A DNA stretch of 64,000 nt from Misgurnus anguillicaudatus (GCF_027580225.2 NC_073353.2:35694001-35758000), one strand, 5' to 3'; shown: positions 1 to 15,600, counted from the stretch's first letter. The notes: generated by a model from the letters alone, not told the origin. A program made the numbers and translations.

Positions 1-326
1 TCAACCTAGAAAATGTGAAAAAGATCGACCCAGTAACTTACCTTTGGCAAACCATTCTCTGCAAGCATGTGAAAAAATAGGTAATTGAAATTTGGCTCCC
101 CTTGTGATGTCAGAAGGGAATAAGACCGCCCCTTAATCTGCTCTATCAAACCACGCCACTGTCATTTAGTGCAGAGATCAGCTCATTTGCATGTAAAGGA
201 CACACCTCACACCAACAAGTTGGCAATTTAAACATGCTATAATATGATCTATATGATTCATATATGTACTCTGGGAACACCAAAGATTTATTTGACATCT
301 TAAAAAAGTCCTGTGAAATGTCCCCT
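1..326. mobile_element. TTAA-flanked MITE family A, cut by window edge
   Basis: Right end reads GAAATGTCCCCT then TTAA (327-330). Internal sequence (CAACCTAGAAAATGTGAAAAAG, CTCATTTGCATG) matches copies at 35899-36292, 40500-40813 and 59262-59639. Confidence 0.8.
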
Positions 327-475
327 TTAACATACAAAAGTGTGTCTTTAGTACTTCTTAAGATAAACCTAAGCACTTCTAAGTGTACTCAACTTGCTAT
401 TTTGTTTTCAATGCACTAAATATCAATTAAAGTATTACTAGTATTTAGTATACTTTCTCAAGTGCACTAGAGTTA

Positions 476-2075
<1,600 letters not shown>

Positions 2076-2096
2076 TACTTTCATTTAGCACAAAAA

Positions 2097-2375
2097 TAAC
2101 AATGTAATACAAATGAAGGGTTTCGTTGCAAAACGAGATAAATCCATTTTTTAACATTTTTGTCAAAACATGTTTATTATTATGTTATCATGTTATTATT
2201 TTGTTTTATGGTGCTACTTAGCTATATTTTTAAGTTATGAAGGTTTAAATCAAAACAAAACAACTGCAGTTGAATTGATATTAACTGGAATGCACAACCA
2301 AAAAACGAGATTTCTGAACAATTAAAAAAACGGATTTATCTCGTTTTGCATCGAAACTCTTCCATTGTACTTGCT
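2097..2375. mobile_element. MITE with GTTTCG termini
   Basis: Inverted arms at about 2117-2150 and 2320-2360 share AAACGAGATAAATCC and its complement, spaced by AT-rich sequence. No TSD was resolved. Confidence 0.55.
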
Positions 2376-3036
2376 GGTATTTAAGTATACTTTTAGTACA
2401 TTCAAGTGTACTTTATTTTAAGATTCAAAAGGCTAAATATACAGTCAACAAAACATAACAAATACACTGTAAACAATAAAGTCTGGATTTACTTAAAAAT
2501 TTAGTGTTTGCATTGTTTTTGCATACATTTTTTTAAGTAGGTTTCACATGAAATGTTAAGCAATTTATGGGATGAATTTTAGGATGAATTTAGAAAGAAC
2601 ATTGAAGGAGTTCACATTTAATCTGGGCTTTTACTGGCTGCTTTTCCTTCAATATTCAGTCATCCAAGTCATTTTTTTTCAAAAATAATATTTTAAAACA
2701 GGTATTTCACTGCACAGGTATATTTTTGTCTACAAAAGTAATTTCAAAAATTTTATACACATTCAGATGTTTAAGATCATAGTTAACATTGCAGTCAAGT
2801 GTTTTAAAACTTTTGACTGGAAGTGTATATATTTTTCAATTTTGATTTAACTTTGTCAAGTGGTTAAACAAGTAGAATATATGTGAATCTTCTCCATCAA
2901 GCATATTTTTCAAGGTAAACATATTTGAAATATTCAAAAACATGAGCTAACTTTTCCATATCATAAATCTGAAGATCCTGAAAACGTTATTACAATAAAT
3001 AGACAGTTGTTTTATCCAAAAATCCAAACAATTTCA

Positions 3037-3120
3037 TAATAATAATAATAATAATACATTTTATTTATAATGCGCCTTTCTCAGACTCAAAGCGCTACAG
3101 CATACAAAACAAGATAATCA
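3037..3120. repeat. (AAT)n microsatellite and dispersed-repeat tail
   Basis: Six or so AAT units followed by TACATTTTATTTATAATGCGCC, a tail resembling the 3' end of dispersed fish retroelements. Family not identified. Confidence 0.35.
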
Positions 3121-3599
3121 AACAATCAAACATTGCAGTAAAAATAATCATCTTTTGTTGTTACGTGAAATCAATTCATACAGTATTTCAACGACATGAG
3201 GGTGTATGGTGACATAATCCTTTAATAGACCCCAAACTCAAAAAGTGAGGGTCACATCATTGACTTTTGTGTGCATGACTTTCACCAAGTATTTGGATTC
3301 ATAGTGTGTTTAATTGAGTCGTACACCTGATGGAGAAAAATCATGAGCTTCATAAACGCTTTGCCCTTTCTATGCTGGACTCCCCAGCGTGTGAACGTAT
3401 CACTTTCCATTAACTGCAGCAAAATAAAAGACTAAATGAACTGAACTCAATTAAGAACATTTCGGTGTGATATTTATTAAAATGAGCATAAACTTTAATC
3501 ACAGCATAAATTTCAAAACACATTTTTATGACGGTTTAAAATGACGTTAGTTTTATAAAAGTATATAGTTGTGTTTTCCGTGAACTCTACTGTTCCTCT

Positions 3600-4180
3600 C
3601 GTAAAAACCACGTTGTGGTTACAAGGTGCTACAACTCGCTGACGCCAGAACTGGGAAGAGCGCTGCCAGCGAGGAGAGCCCGTCCAGCGGCCCCAGGTGG
3701 GTTTTTTCCACCTCAGAATAAAGAAAATAAACTTGGGTCGCCCAGTTCCCGAGGCATTACCAGTGCAACCACAGCTCTGGGAACGCTGCCTCACCTGGGC
3801 AAGATATTCACACACGTTCATGTGCGAATGCAAACAGGCCCCTGAATCCTCTCCAATGTTCTCTAATGGTCAAAATGACCCTGAACAATTACTAGTGAAC
3901 CTTGCTTTAATTTGGGGTGTGCTGTTTTTTATGGCTTTCTCCCCACCCTGATGATTTCATAGAGCTGGATGGGTGAAGCTGCTGGACCCGATGGGCCGTC
4001 GCGGTTAGGGGTGTACGGTGGGGTCACCCCGCTGAGGGATTTTGCTATAGCGTGCATGAGCTTTCATCCAAGGTAAGCAGCGTGTCTCTGTGTCAGCTCG
4101 CTGGCCATGATGGTGAGGCCTGTTCCAGCGCTGATGCCAGGACACACACTGCGCACTAAGAAGGGAACTCCTGACAGACA
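3600..4180. other. GC-richer block of unknown nature, possible exon
   Basis: Base composition rises sharply against AT-rich surroundings. On the plus strand 3963-4072 is open, preceded by TTTCATAG and followed by AAG|GTAAGC, so it could be an internal exon of 36 codons plus two bases. On the minus strand, 3712 downward has a pyrimidine tract with CTGAG, then an open frame to a stop near 3620. Neither peptide is recognised. It could also be a remnant of a repeat. Confidence 0.2.
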
Positions 4181-4261
4181 AGAGGAATAAAAAGAACACA
4201 GCTGAAGAGTTTGATGTGTTGCCAATGGACCCTGGAGGTTTTATCTTATGAACATATGCTA

Positions 4262-7200
4262 AGAAAACAAGAAAAGCCTGCTAAGAACAGCCTGCCCAGC
4301 AAAGACCAGCCTGAACAATTTTGACAAGTGAAGACTAGTGGACCCACAGTATATTGTACAGCTAAGACCAGGCTAAGACTAGCCAGATCAGTCTAGACCA
4401 CTCTGACTAATATTGACCACCTAAGACCATCCAGACCAAATGGGACTAGCCTGACCTTTATTTAACAGCTAAGACCAGCCTAACCAATATTGACTAATTA
4501 AGACCATCCAAACCTAATGAGACTAGCCTGACCTATAGTGATGGTTTCCCGGACAGGGATTAGACTAGTCCTATCTTAAAATACATCAGTGCCTGTTGTT
4601 TTGCCTCAAAATGCACACAAGTAATGGTTTTAGTAAGGCATGTTTGTTATATTTCATAATTAAATTAAGACCTAGTCATGGCTTAAGCTAATCCCTGTCC
4701 AGGAAACCACCCCATATTAAACAGCTAAGGCCAGGCTAAGACCAGCCTGACTTAAAGTAAAACACTAGGAACAGCCTGCCCAACAAAGAACAGCCTGAAC
4801 AATTTTTAATAGTGGACCCACATTATATTGTACAGCTAAAACTAGCTTGACCAATACTGACCAGTTAAGACCAGCGTAGACCACTCTGCTTAATACTGAC
4901 GAGTTGACAGGCATCGCCTATATTAAACAGCTAAGACAAGGCTAAGACTAGCCAGATTAGTTTAGACCACTATAACCAATAATGACCAGCTAAGGCTAGC
5001 CTAACCAATATTGAACATCTAAGACCATCCAGACCAAATGAGACTAGCCTGACCTATATTGAACAGCTAAGACCAGGCTAAGACCAGCCTGAACAATTTT
5101 GACCAGCGAAGACCAGTGGACCCCTATATTATACAGCTAAAACTAGCTTGACCAATACTGACCAGCTAAGACTAGCCTAACCAATATTGACCACCTAAGA
5201 CAACCCAGACCAAATGAGACTAGCCTAACCTATATTGAACAGCTAAGACCAGCATGACTTAAACTAAAACAATAGAAACAGCCTGCCCAGCAAAGAACAG
5301 CCTGAACAATTTTGACCAGTGGACCCACAGTATATTACTAGCCTGACCAATACTGACCAGTTAATTCCATCTTGGACCACTCTGACCAGCATCACCTATA
5401 TTAAAAAAATAATACCAAGCTATCACTAGCCAGATCAGCTTAGACCACTATGACCAGCATTGAACAGCTAAGACCAGCCTAACCAATATTGACCACCTAA
5501 GACCATCCCGACCAAATGAGACTAGCCTGACCTATATTGAACAGCTAAGACCAGCCTGAACAATTTTGACCAGCGGACCCATAGTATATAATACAGCTAA
5601 AACTAGCTTGACCAATACTGACCAGCTAAGACCAGCCTAACCAATATTGACCACCTAAGACAATCCAGACCAAATGAGACTAGCCTAACCTATATTGAAC
5701 AGCTAAGACCAGCATGACTTAAACTAAAACAATAGAAACAGCCTGCCCAGCAAAGAACGGCCTGAACAATTTTGACCAGTGGACCCACAGTATATTACTA
5801 GCCTGACCAATACTGACCAGTTAATTCCATCTTGGGCCACTCTGACCAGCATCACCTATATTAAAAAAATAATACCAAGCTATCACTAGCCAGATCAGCT
5901 TAGACCACTATGACCAGCATTGAACAGCTAAGACCGGCCTAACCAATATTGACCACCTAAGACCATCCCGACCAAATGAGACTAGCCTGACCTATATTGA
6001 ACAGCTAAGACCAGCCTGAACAATTTTGACCAGCGAAGACCAGTGGACCCTTATATTATACAGCTAAAACTAGCTTGACCAATACTGACCAGCTAAGACC
6101 AGCCTAACCAATATTGACCACCTAAGACAACCCAGACCAAATGAGACTAGCCTAACCTATATTGAACAGCTAAGACCAGCATGACTTAAACTAAAACACT
6201 AGAAACAGCCTGCCCAGCAAAGAACGGCCTGAACAATTTTGACCAGTGGACCCACAGTATATTACTAGCCTGACCAATACTGACCAGTTAATTCCATCTT
6301 GGACCACTCTGACCAGCATCACCTATATTAAAAAAATAATACCAAGCTATCACTAGCCAGATCAGCTTAGACCACTATGACCAGCATTGAACAGCTAAGA
6401 CCAGCCTAACCAATATTGACCACCTAAGACCATCCCGACCAAATGAGACTAGCCTGACCTATATTGAACAGCTAAGACCAGCCTGAACAATTTTGACCAG
6501 CGGACCCACAGTATATAATACAGCTAAAACTAGCTTGACCAATACTGACCAGCTAAGACCAGCCTAACCAATATTGACCACCTAAGACAATCCAGACCAA
6601 ATGAGACTAGCCTAACCTATATTGAACAGCTAAGACCAGCATGACTTAAACTAAAACAATAGAAACAGCCTGCCCAGCAAAGAACGGCCTGAACAATTTT
6701 GACCAGTGGACCCACAGTATATTACTAGCCTGACCAATACTGACCAGTTAATTCCATCTTGGGCCACTCTGACCAGCATCACCTATATTAAAAAAATAAT
6801 ACCAAGCTATCACTAGCCAGATCAGCTTAGACCACTATGACCAGCATTGAACAGCTAAGACCGGCCTAACCAATATTGACCACCTAAGACCATCCCGACC
6901 AAATGAGACTAGCCTGACCTATATTGAACAGCTAAGACCAGCCTGAACAATTTTGACCAGCGAAGACCAGTGGACCCTTATATTATACAGCTAAAACTAG
7001 CTTGACCAATACTGACCAGCTAAGACCAGCCTAACCAATATTGACCACCTAAGACAATCCAGACCAAATGAGACTAGCCTAACCTATATTGAACAGCTAA
7101 GACCAGCATGACTTAAACTAAAACAATAGAAACAGCCTGCCCAGCAAAGAACGGCCTGAACAATTTTGACCAGTGGACCCACAGTATATTACTAGCCTGA

Positions 7201-8125
7201 CCAATACTGACCAGTTAATTCCATCTTGGACCACTCTGACCAGCATCACCTATATTAAAAAAATAATACCAAGCTATCACTAGCCAGATCAGCTTAGACC
7301 ACTATGACCAGCATTGAACAGCTAAGACCAGCCTAACCAATATTGACCACCTAAGACCATCCCGACCAAATGAGACTAGCCTGACCTATATTGAACAGCT
7401 AAGACCAGCCTGAACAATTTTGACCAGCGGACCCATAGTATATAATACAGCTAAAACTAGCTTGACCAATACTGACCAGCTAAGACCAGCCTAACCAATA
7501 TTGACCCCCTAAGACCTTCCCGACCAAATGAGACTAGCCTGATCTAACAGCTAAGACCAGGGTAAAGACCAATCTGACTTACACTAAACCACTAAAAACA
7601 GCCTGACCAGGAAAGACCAGCTAATTCCATCTTAAACCACTCTGACCAATAATGACCAGCATCACCTATATTAAACTTATTAATATATTAAGCTTAGACC
7701 ACTATGACCAGAATTGAACAACTAAGACCAGCCTGACCTATATTGACCAAGATCATCCAGACCTATATTGAACAGCTAAGACCAGGCTAAGACCAGCCTG
7801 ATTTATACTACGTCCACTAGGAACAGCCTGCCCAGCACTGACCAATTTTGACCAGCAAAGACCAGTGGACCCTTAGAATATCACAGCGAAAACCAGCAAG
7901 AGCAATACTGACCAGCTTAGTCCACTCTGACAAATACTGACCAGAATCACCTATATTAAACAACTAAATCCAGGCTACGACTAGCCAGATAAACTCAGAC
8001 CACTATGACCAATATTGACCACCTAAGACCAGTCTGAACAATGCTAAACAGCTAAGACTGGCCTGCTAAGACCAGTTAAAGGTGGTCAAAACCCCCATAA
8101 AACCAGCCTGCTAAACCAGCTTTTT
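4262..8125. repeat. Minisatellite with ~29-bp unit and 927-bp higher-order repeat
   Basis: About 3.9 kb of variants of GACCAGCTAAGACCAGCCT plus an (A)ACCAATATT tail, roughly 29 bases per unit. Between about 5280 and 7500 the array is organised in blocks. The landmark TTAAAAAAATAATACC starts at 5401, 5861, 6328, 6788 and 7255, spacings 460, 467, 460, 467. The alternation comes from a 7-base difference (GACCAGCGGACCC versus GACCAGCGAAGACCAGTGGACC). Two blocks make a 927-bp unit that recurs almost unchanged, while the flanks (4262-5280, 7530-8125) are more diverged. No coding potential. Confidence 0.93.
4538..4713. mobile_element. PIF/Harbinger-like MITE inside the minisatellite
   Basis: 176 bases with inverted termini (GGTTTCCCGGACAGGGATTAG against GGTTTCCTGGACAGGGATTAG). 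It is flanked by ATA (4535-4537 and 4714-4716), which fits a 3-bp TWA duplication. Removing it restores the array motif ACCTATATT. Confidence 0.8.
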
Positions 8126-9000
8126 ACATGTATTTAAGTTATCAGACAGTTTAATTCAAAGAGACTTACAAATTGCCCAGTGTTTTGTAAGCAAAATTTT
8201 GCTTCTAAGCTTGTAAATGTCTTTATAAGTGTATATTTAAATATTACGTGCACATATTTGGAAAATGACAAGCGGGCAGGCAAAGTTTCGATGTTAAAAT
8301 TATTTTTACTTTTAATATGTTGAAACCATGGTTGAAACGGGTAAATAAATGCTATTTTGTGACGTTTCACTGTTGTATTGGCTCAACCAATGGCGTGAAT
8401 TTGGGGCGGGACTATGTGTTTTTTGACCAATGACAGATGGGAGAATGTTTAGGAAGATTTTTTTAAAACAAGAATTTACACGGTGACGCCACACAAATGT
8501 AAGATATTTTACCATCTCTTTGAGAATGTTTGTACTCATTTCTGGGCAAAAGACTAAAAGTTAATATTTAAGTGCTCAGAAATTGAACTGGCAAAGCTGA
8601 CGAATTATTTCTTTAGAAAATGTGAGTAGTGTGTTTGTTTGCCCATAGCCTACTATTACGACAAATCGGTGGGTAACGTTAGCTGCTGACAGGCCAAAAC
8701 AACACTTACGTGTTTACGATATGCTTTTACGATGAGTTTTTTAATATATGATTGTCGTGCAGCACTGGGACACATCAGACTGAACAATGTTAATTAATTA
8801 TTTCAAGAGGAATAACTTGTAAAAAATTATATTTACTTGGCATATTTAAGCATGAACCTAGCATTGTTTAACGTTTACTACTAAGCTACTGTTGTGTGTA
8901 CACTAAAACAGACAACGTAAACATTGGCATTATTATTACATCACTGCCATCTAGCGGACACCTTGTGCAATGTCACGTGATTATTCACACACCGATAACA
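8126..9000. other. Intergenic, no gene seen
   Basis: AT-rich spacer between the minisatellite and the dnajc10 3' end. Short pieces (GGGGCGGGACTATG near 8403, CATCTAGCGGACACC near 8950) look like fragments of dispersed elements, with no resolved ends. Confidence 0.4.
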
Positions 9001-9018
9001 CGAAAAAAAGTTAATAGA

Positions 9019-9024
9019 TTTATT
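9019..9024 (-). promoter_or_regulatory. dnajc10: Candidate dnajc10 polyadenylation signal
   Basis: AATAAA on the minus strand, about 610 bases past the KDEL stop. It would give a 3' UTR of about 9000-9637. No other AATAAA this well placed was noticed. Confidence 0.4.
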
Positions 9025-9637
9025 CTACTACAGCAAACATCTGCAAAGAAATGTGGTTAAAACAAAAAAAAGCAAAGAGACGATTTAGATGGATCTGTAG
9101 AAATGTAGAAAAACTCAACTACAGAAGTCATTCAGAAACCATTATAACCAGTGTAGTGTTAGGATTTGGTGAACTTGGCAAATCTGAAATTCTGAAAAAC
9201 AAATATACAAAAGTTGCAGAAATGTAACCCAAATTAGTTTATAACAGGACCAGGACTTGTAAGAATAGTTTAAGCAGAAGTCACAGAGATAAACACAAAT
9301 ACCCTTCAAAAAGCTGTGATAAGAAAAAGCATCTGTTACAGTCATAAATACAGTCTGTTTGAAGAAACATTAACGTTGACAGTACATTCATATATATTAC
9401 AGTCATAAAAATTGCACTGTGGTGACCTCTTCTTGTTTCAGTAACGCATCATATTTGCAGGTCTGTTATTTCTTCTTTAAATCCTCTCTGAAGCAGCTGA
9501 GATGATGATATCACCACATATCACTCCTCTCTAGGGTCCATTTGGCAGTGAACAAACACAAAAAGTCCCGCTCTCATTAAAGAGTCTGTTTATCAAGTTT
9601 TTCTCGCCGCTGAAGCTTTGGTGGATCACAAGATGTC

Positions 9638-12600
9638 CTAAAGTTCATCCTGTGGGAAAAAATGGATTGACATCAAGATGTGTAAACACGATTAACTAAA
9701 TGCCAGATTGCAAAGTCTGTGAATACAGCTACCTTAAAGTTTTTTCCCTGTATTGCGAGTTGCTGTAGTCGCTGTCGGAGAATGTCTGCGATGACGCTGG
9801 CGTCCCGGCTGTTAATGTGCTCTCCGCCTTGATCTCGCTAAAAAATGAGCAATAGAAAGTGTTTAAATTTACACAATTGGCAGATGCATTTATCCAAAGA
9901 TGGGTTATACTTACCCGCCGGATGCCCAGGCTGGGGTAAAACCTGACGGTGGGGTAAGCCTTGATCCCGGCGCTCTGACAGATCTGGTAATGTGCCTGAC
10001 AGTCCACTTTGCCGGCTCTTACCGTGCCCTTCATCATCTGCAGAGCAAGTGAATTCATTATGATCAAAACACTACAGCAAACTATGAGTCACGCTGAGAC
10101 TTAGAAATGGATATTTTGCTATAGTCTTTTATTGTGATATATTTAGTTTTTGTAGCTATTAGTGGGCAGGACTGCTTTGTTACACGTTAAAGAGAAATAC
10201 AGAGCAGTAACTTAAGTTCAGTGGCATGTTGGTCAAACGGCTGAGGTTTAAAGTTCAAAACAGCCTAAAATTCAATGCATTTTGTTCAGAATATATTTGC
10301 ATACATGCAAAACCTTTTCATCAAAGCATGAAAGAAAAATGCATGCGACTTGCTGAAGCATTACAAGTACCTGCCAATTGAAGTGCATTTCTTGAAAATA
10401 CCAGTACTTGATTACCAATGGTTGTTTATATTTAACAGCATTTATTTGTATGCCAATAACAGATTTCCAAACTTTAAAGGAATATTCCATTTTCTTAAAA
10501 AAAAAATCCAAATAATTTACTCACCATCATGTCATCCAAAACGCTGACGTCCCTCCTTGTTCAGTCGAGAAGAAATTATGTTTCCTGAGGAAAACATTTC
10601 AGATTTTTCTCATTTTAATGGACTTTAATAGACACCAACAATTAACACTTAACTCAACACGTAACAGTTTTTTTCAATGGAGTTTCAAAGGACTATAAAC
10701 AATCCCAAACGAGGCATAAGGGTCTTATCTAGCGAAACGATTGTCTTTTAAATATATGCTCTTTTAAACCACAACTTTTCGTCTAGGTCCGGTCCAGCGT
10801 GACCTAACGTAAATGCGTAGTGATGTAGGGAGGTCACTTGTTACATATATAAAATGCACATTTGCGGACCATTTTAAGCAATAAACTGACACAAAGACAT
10901 TAATTTGTATCAGTTGACATACAACAACGTAGAAACGGTCCTCTTTCAACACACTTGTAAACACTGGGGCGGAGTTTCGCGTTCGTCTTCTGTGACCTCT
11001 TGACGTCATGACGTATTGCGAGGGGTCAGCTGGCGCATCACGACCGGATCTAGATGAGAAGTTGTGCTTTGAAGGTGTATGTTTGTTGTTTTTCTTGTCA
11101 AAAATGACAATCGTTTTGCTATATAAGACACTTATGCCTCGTTTGGGATTGTTTGTAGTCCTTTGAAACTCCGTTGAAAAAAACTGTTACGTGTTAAGTG
11201 TTAATTGTTGGTGTCCACCAAAGTCCATCAAAATGAGAAAAATCCTGCAATGTTTTCCCCAAAAAACACAACTTCTTCTCGACTGAACAAAGAAAGACAT
11301 CAACATCCCGGATGAGTAAATTATCTGGATTTTTCCCCCAAGAAAATGGAATACTCCCTTAATTATAAGCTTCTTTAGGCATCAGGCTGAAGTGTGTTAA
11401 TCGGTTGTTGAATTAAATCCTAAGTACAAAAAAACTCTCTCACCCTGGCAAGGACTTCAAACTCTGGGGCAAACTGCTGGCAAGGGCCACACCATGGGGC
11501 GTAGAAATCTAACACCCAGTGATCCTTTCCTCCTAAAACCTTTTTGGTAAAATCTTCAGGTGACAGATCCACTGAGGCTCGAGGCAGAGAGCTAAAGACA
11601 GAAGAGTCCCGGGGTCAAAGCTTATAAAATGCCATAAATGGCAAATCTTTGCATCATTATAACAGCAATTACTTTAAAATCAAACCCAAAGCATTCCCAA
11701 ATACCCTATGCTAAGTGAAAAAAAAACATTGTCTCTCTAATAACCACTAAAGAGATTTAGATGTTATGGACAGGGTCATTATCGTTAACTAAAACAAACA
11801 AACTATTAAAACAAGTCTTTGAAATCAAATAAAATGTAGCCCTTTGCTAAAATTAACTTTAACTTAAAATCATTAAGTTTAATTAAAATGATTCACTAAA
11901 ACAAAATAAAAACAAAACTGAAATTAAATAAAACAAAACAACTGAAATTAACCTAAACAGCAACATTAGTGTGAAAACTAATAAAATGACAAATGCTTAT
12001 AGCAACATTACTAAAAATTAAACTAAACTTAAACTAAAAATTATTTTAAAGAGATAGTTCACCCAAAAATGAAAATTCTGTCATCATTTACTCACTCTCA
12101 TGTTGTTACAAATCTTTAAATTTCTTTGTTCTGGATGAACACAAAGGAAGATATTTTGAGACATGTTTTTAAACCATTCGCGGACCCCATTCACTTTCAT
12201 GGTATTCTTTTTTTCCTACTATGGAAATGAATGGGATCCACGAATGGTTTGGTTACAAAAATTTCTCAAAATATCATCCTTCATGTTTATCAGTAGAAAG
12301 AAATTTATGCTGGTTTTTAGCAACATGAGGATGAGTAAATTATGACAGAACAACATTTTTGGGTGAACTATCCCTTTAAGGCAGTAATTCCACTAGTGGT
12401 CCGCCAAACCCCCCCAGTGGTCCGCCAAAAGATGACCTAAACTAGGCAAGTGTTTATACAATCGCAGGGCTCCAGACTAACTTTTTTTACTAGGAGCGCA
12501 GTGGCCCCCAACTGAAAATTTTTGGGGCGCAACCAGAAAATTTAGGGGCACACACCGTAAATCAACATGCTAACCAAATATTCAAATTTTTACTAATTTC

Positions 12601-15600
12601 CACTGTATTAGTAATAAACACTTTAATGATACATGCAAAAACTATAAAGTGCTGTTTTCAAATTCAGTGTCACATCACAAAAAAAGTCAAATTTACTGGT
12701 CGCCCATGTGCGACTGGATGTAAAATTCAGTGGCACACTCTTAAATTTTGGTGGCAAAATGCCACCATTTGGTGGCAGTCTGGAGCCCTGAATCGTCACT
12801 TATTTAAGTAGATTTTTAATGCACTTGTGAAACTGTGATATCAGTTCTTGCCTTTCTGTTTAACATAAAAATGGATCGGTGGCTAAACCAAAGAGGAATC
12901 AAAAGAAGGATCAAGCGTCAACTGAAAGCAGCTAAAATCCAGATCTATTAGTTTTGAAATGTACTAGTTTTTGTTTCATGTGTAAAATTCCTGTAATTTC
13001 AGAGATTTTGGACATTAAGGGGAACTTTTTTTCAGCATTTTATTGTTACCATAGTTACAACCATAGACTTCATATACCCACCACTTCAGTTTTAAACTAA
13101 GGGCTCTTTGGAATGACATTAAGTGGGACCTAGGCTGTTACAGAATGTTTAATTGCAGGTTTTTTTTCACATGTGCAGTTTGTTGTTCATATTAAGCTGT
13201 AACTCATTTCACATTTACTTGTTCAAATGAAATAAAATTCATATAATAATTTCTGAACATAGCATTGCATTTGTGTTTAAAAAATTAGTTTTTGACTCGT
13301 AACAGTTGCATATTAAACTTAAATTTAGCTTATCCTTACTATCTTGTTGTTTTTTTGGGGGCGTGTTAGAGTGGGATTCTGTTAGGTGGTCCTCAGAAAA
13401 AAATCGAAAGATAAAGTGGTAAGGTTTGAGAAACACTGCTTTAACGCTACTATTTTTAGTAGCATCTAGCGGTGAGACTGTAGCTGTGTCCCAATTCAAG
13501 GGCTGCAATCTTATAAGCATGCGACCTTAAAAGGTGAGCACTCGGTCTTTCAAGGTGGAAGCTTGGTTCTCGCCTGTCAGCAGGACACAGCTGAGATGTT
13601 TCTGACTTATTAAAATAAATATGGAATCAGAAAAATATTAATTTATTTTAGAAAATATAGCACGTTTTGTAGATTAAACTATTTAACAGTATATCAAATT
13701 AATCAACCTTAGAAATATACGCAACATAAAAACTATGAATTAATTAATAATATTAACACAAAACATAACGTATAATACTAAAACAGTGACAAGAAAAATG
13801 TTTTCTGATAAATACACTTGTATTTAATAAAGGTTTTAATTGTTTATTTTAGAATATCCAGCCGTTATACTATGCAGCCGTTGCAGGCGCGCAATGACTC
13901 TTGGGATATCCTCGGCTGATAAGGATTCATTCGTTCTATCCTTAACAGCGCGGAGAAATGAGGACCCATTTTGAGGCTTCATTCTAAGCATCCTTTGAAT
14001 TGGGACGGCCTTACTAGCCTCAAGTCGCGCTGCTGTGATGCAATCGGTCTTAGAATACGTCCTTAGAAGGTCGCAACCTTCGAATTGGGACACAGCCTGT
14101 GAATTGCAATCAATGGCTCAGTCCACAGCTCACCCCTCCCTTTTGAAACACATACCTGTAGTGAAGCTACGGTAGCTGCCACGGGACAAACATCTCGTCG
14201 TCTGAGACAATGTTGTTACAAACGCATTCTGTAGCGCAGTTTGTTCGTTTAGGGCTACTGTAGAAACATGATGACGCGAAACGTGTAGATAAAAACGGCT
14301 CATTTTAAATCTTTCCCCGCCAGCGTTTTAAAAAAAGTTGCCAGCCAGCAACAGCATTTTTAAGGATTTTCACAAAAGTTAAACTCCTTGCAGAAAATGT
14401 TCTTCTTTAAATATATAAACATATCAAATGAAGAACAGACCTTCTGCTTTTAAACAAACAAAAAACTTTCATCCTACCTTCACTTGTTCTGTTTTATCAC
14501 CTCTTTAATATAGGTAGGTTTCTTTAAAAATACCAAATTTTGAGCAAAAAGCTGAGATAATTGCATTTTTGTGAAGGACTTTTGTTAGAGATCAGATACA
14601 GAGCGATGATCAAAACATACACAGAGGGATTACTGTTTGTTCTTAGTGGATGCCTCAGTGTTTAATAGGGCTGTGCTGATTAATCGTGCAAATGCGCGTT
14701 TTCTTAATGAATGAATTTTAATGAATTACAGTGAAATGCCGCCACATCCAAAAGCCAGAGGGCGCTCTTGTGCAAAAACGACATTTGTGCCACAGAAAAA
14801 GTACCATTACAAACGCTATTCCAGGAAATGTCTATAGGAATATTTATATCGCTGATTTTCAGGTATTTTCATGATAATAAAAATGTTTTTAATTATTGTG
14901 TTTGGCGAGTGGTGCTTTTTTAAATGCACGTTATAAACGACTCATAGTGATTTTAGATTGATAAGGACTTCCTATTGATCACATAGCCGTAGTACATACA
15001 CAAGCTGTGCATGAAACACAGAATCGGAGCCTTGCGATACACTATCGATTTCAAGCAGGTCTTTTTAATGGAGAACGCCATGTATCGGCACAGCCCTAGT
15101 GTTTAACAAGTTGAGTAAGAGCGCGACCTTGTGAATAATATCGGAAATATGAATTGGTGTAAAAACTCATCATTGGCAGGGATGCGTTTTCTCTTAATTG
15201 ACGAGTTAACTTGTCAATGGCAGGAAAAGAGTTAAGGTAATAAAAATATACAGTTCATTTTGTAAGGTCTTTACTAAGGATGGACTGAAATTAAAGGAGC
15301 GGTGAATCAAAAACTCAATTTTAACTTGATAATTTGTTATATAAGAGGTCATCATACTTAAATGAACATCCTGCAAGTTTCAAAACTGAAAACGTTCGTG
15401 CTACTGAAATATAACCGTCTTTGGCACCAAGCCAGCTAAAAACTCCAGTCTAAAATTCGGAAATCTATGACGTCAAAGTAGAATTGAAACACCTCCCCAT
15501 AACCAAAAGGACAAGTCTACTTTTGTAGCCCCGCCCACAGCTTCGCGTGACACGTGTGTCTCAGTAAGTAAACATGTCTTTAAAGATTGACAAATTTAAC

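Noticed and set aside
4262..8125. Possible CRISPR array because of regular ~29-base repeats
   Set aside because: There are no unique spacers; variant units abut each other, the host is a vertebrate and no cas genes exist. It is a minisatellite.
10764..11009. 81-codon frame on the minus strand
   Set aside because: It lies in the centre of a fold-back element, with no recognisable domain or splice support.
13836..14093. 85-codon frame on the minus strand
   Set aside because: It falls wholly inside the GCTGTGTCCCAATTC-ended MITE.
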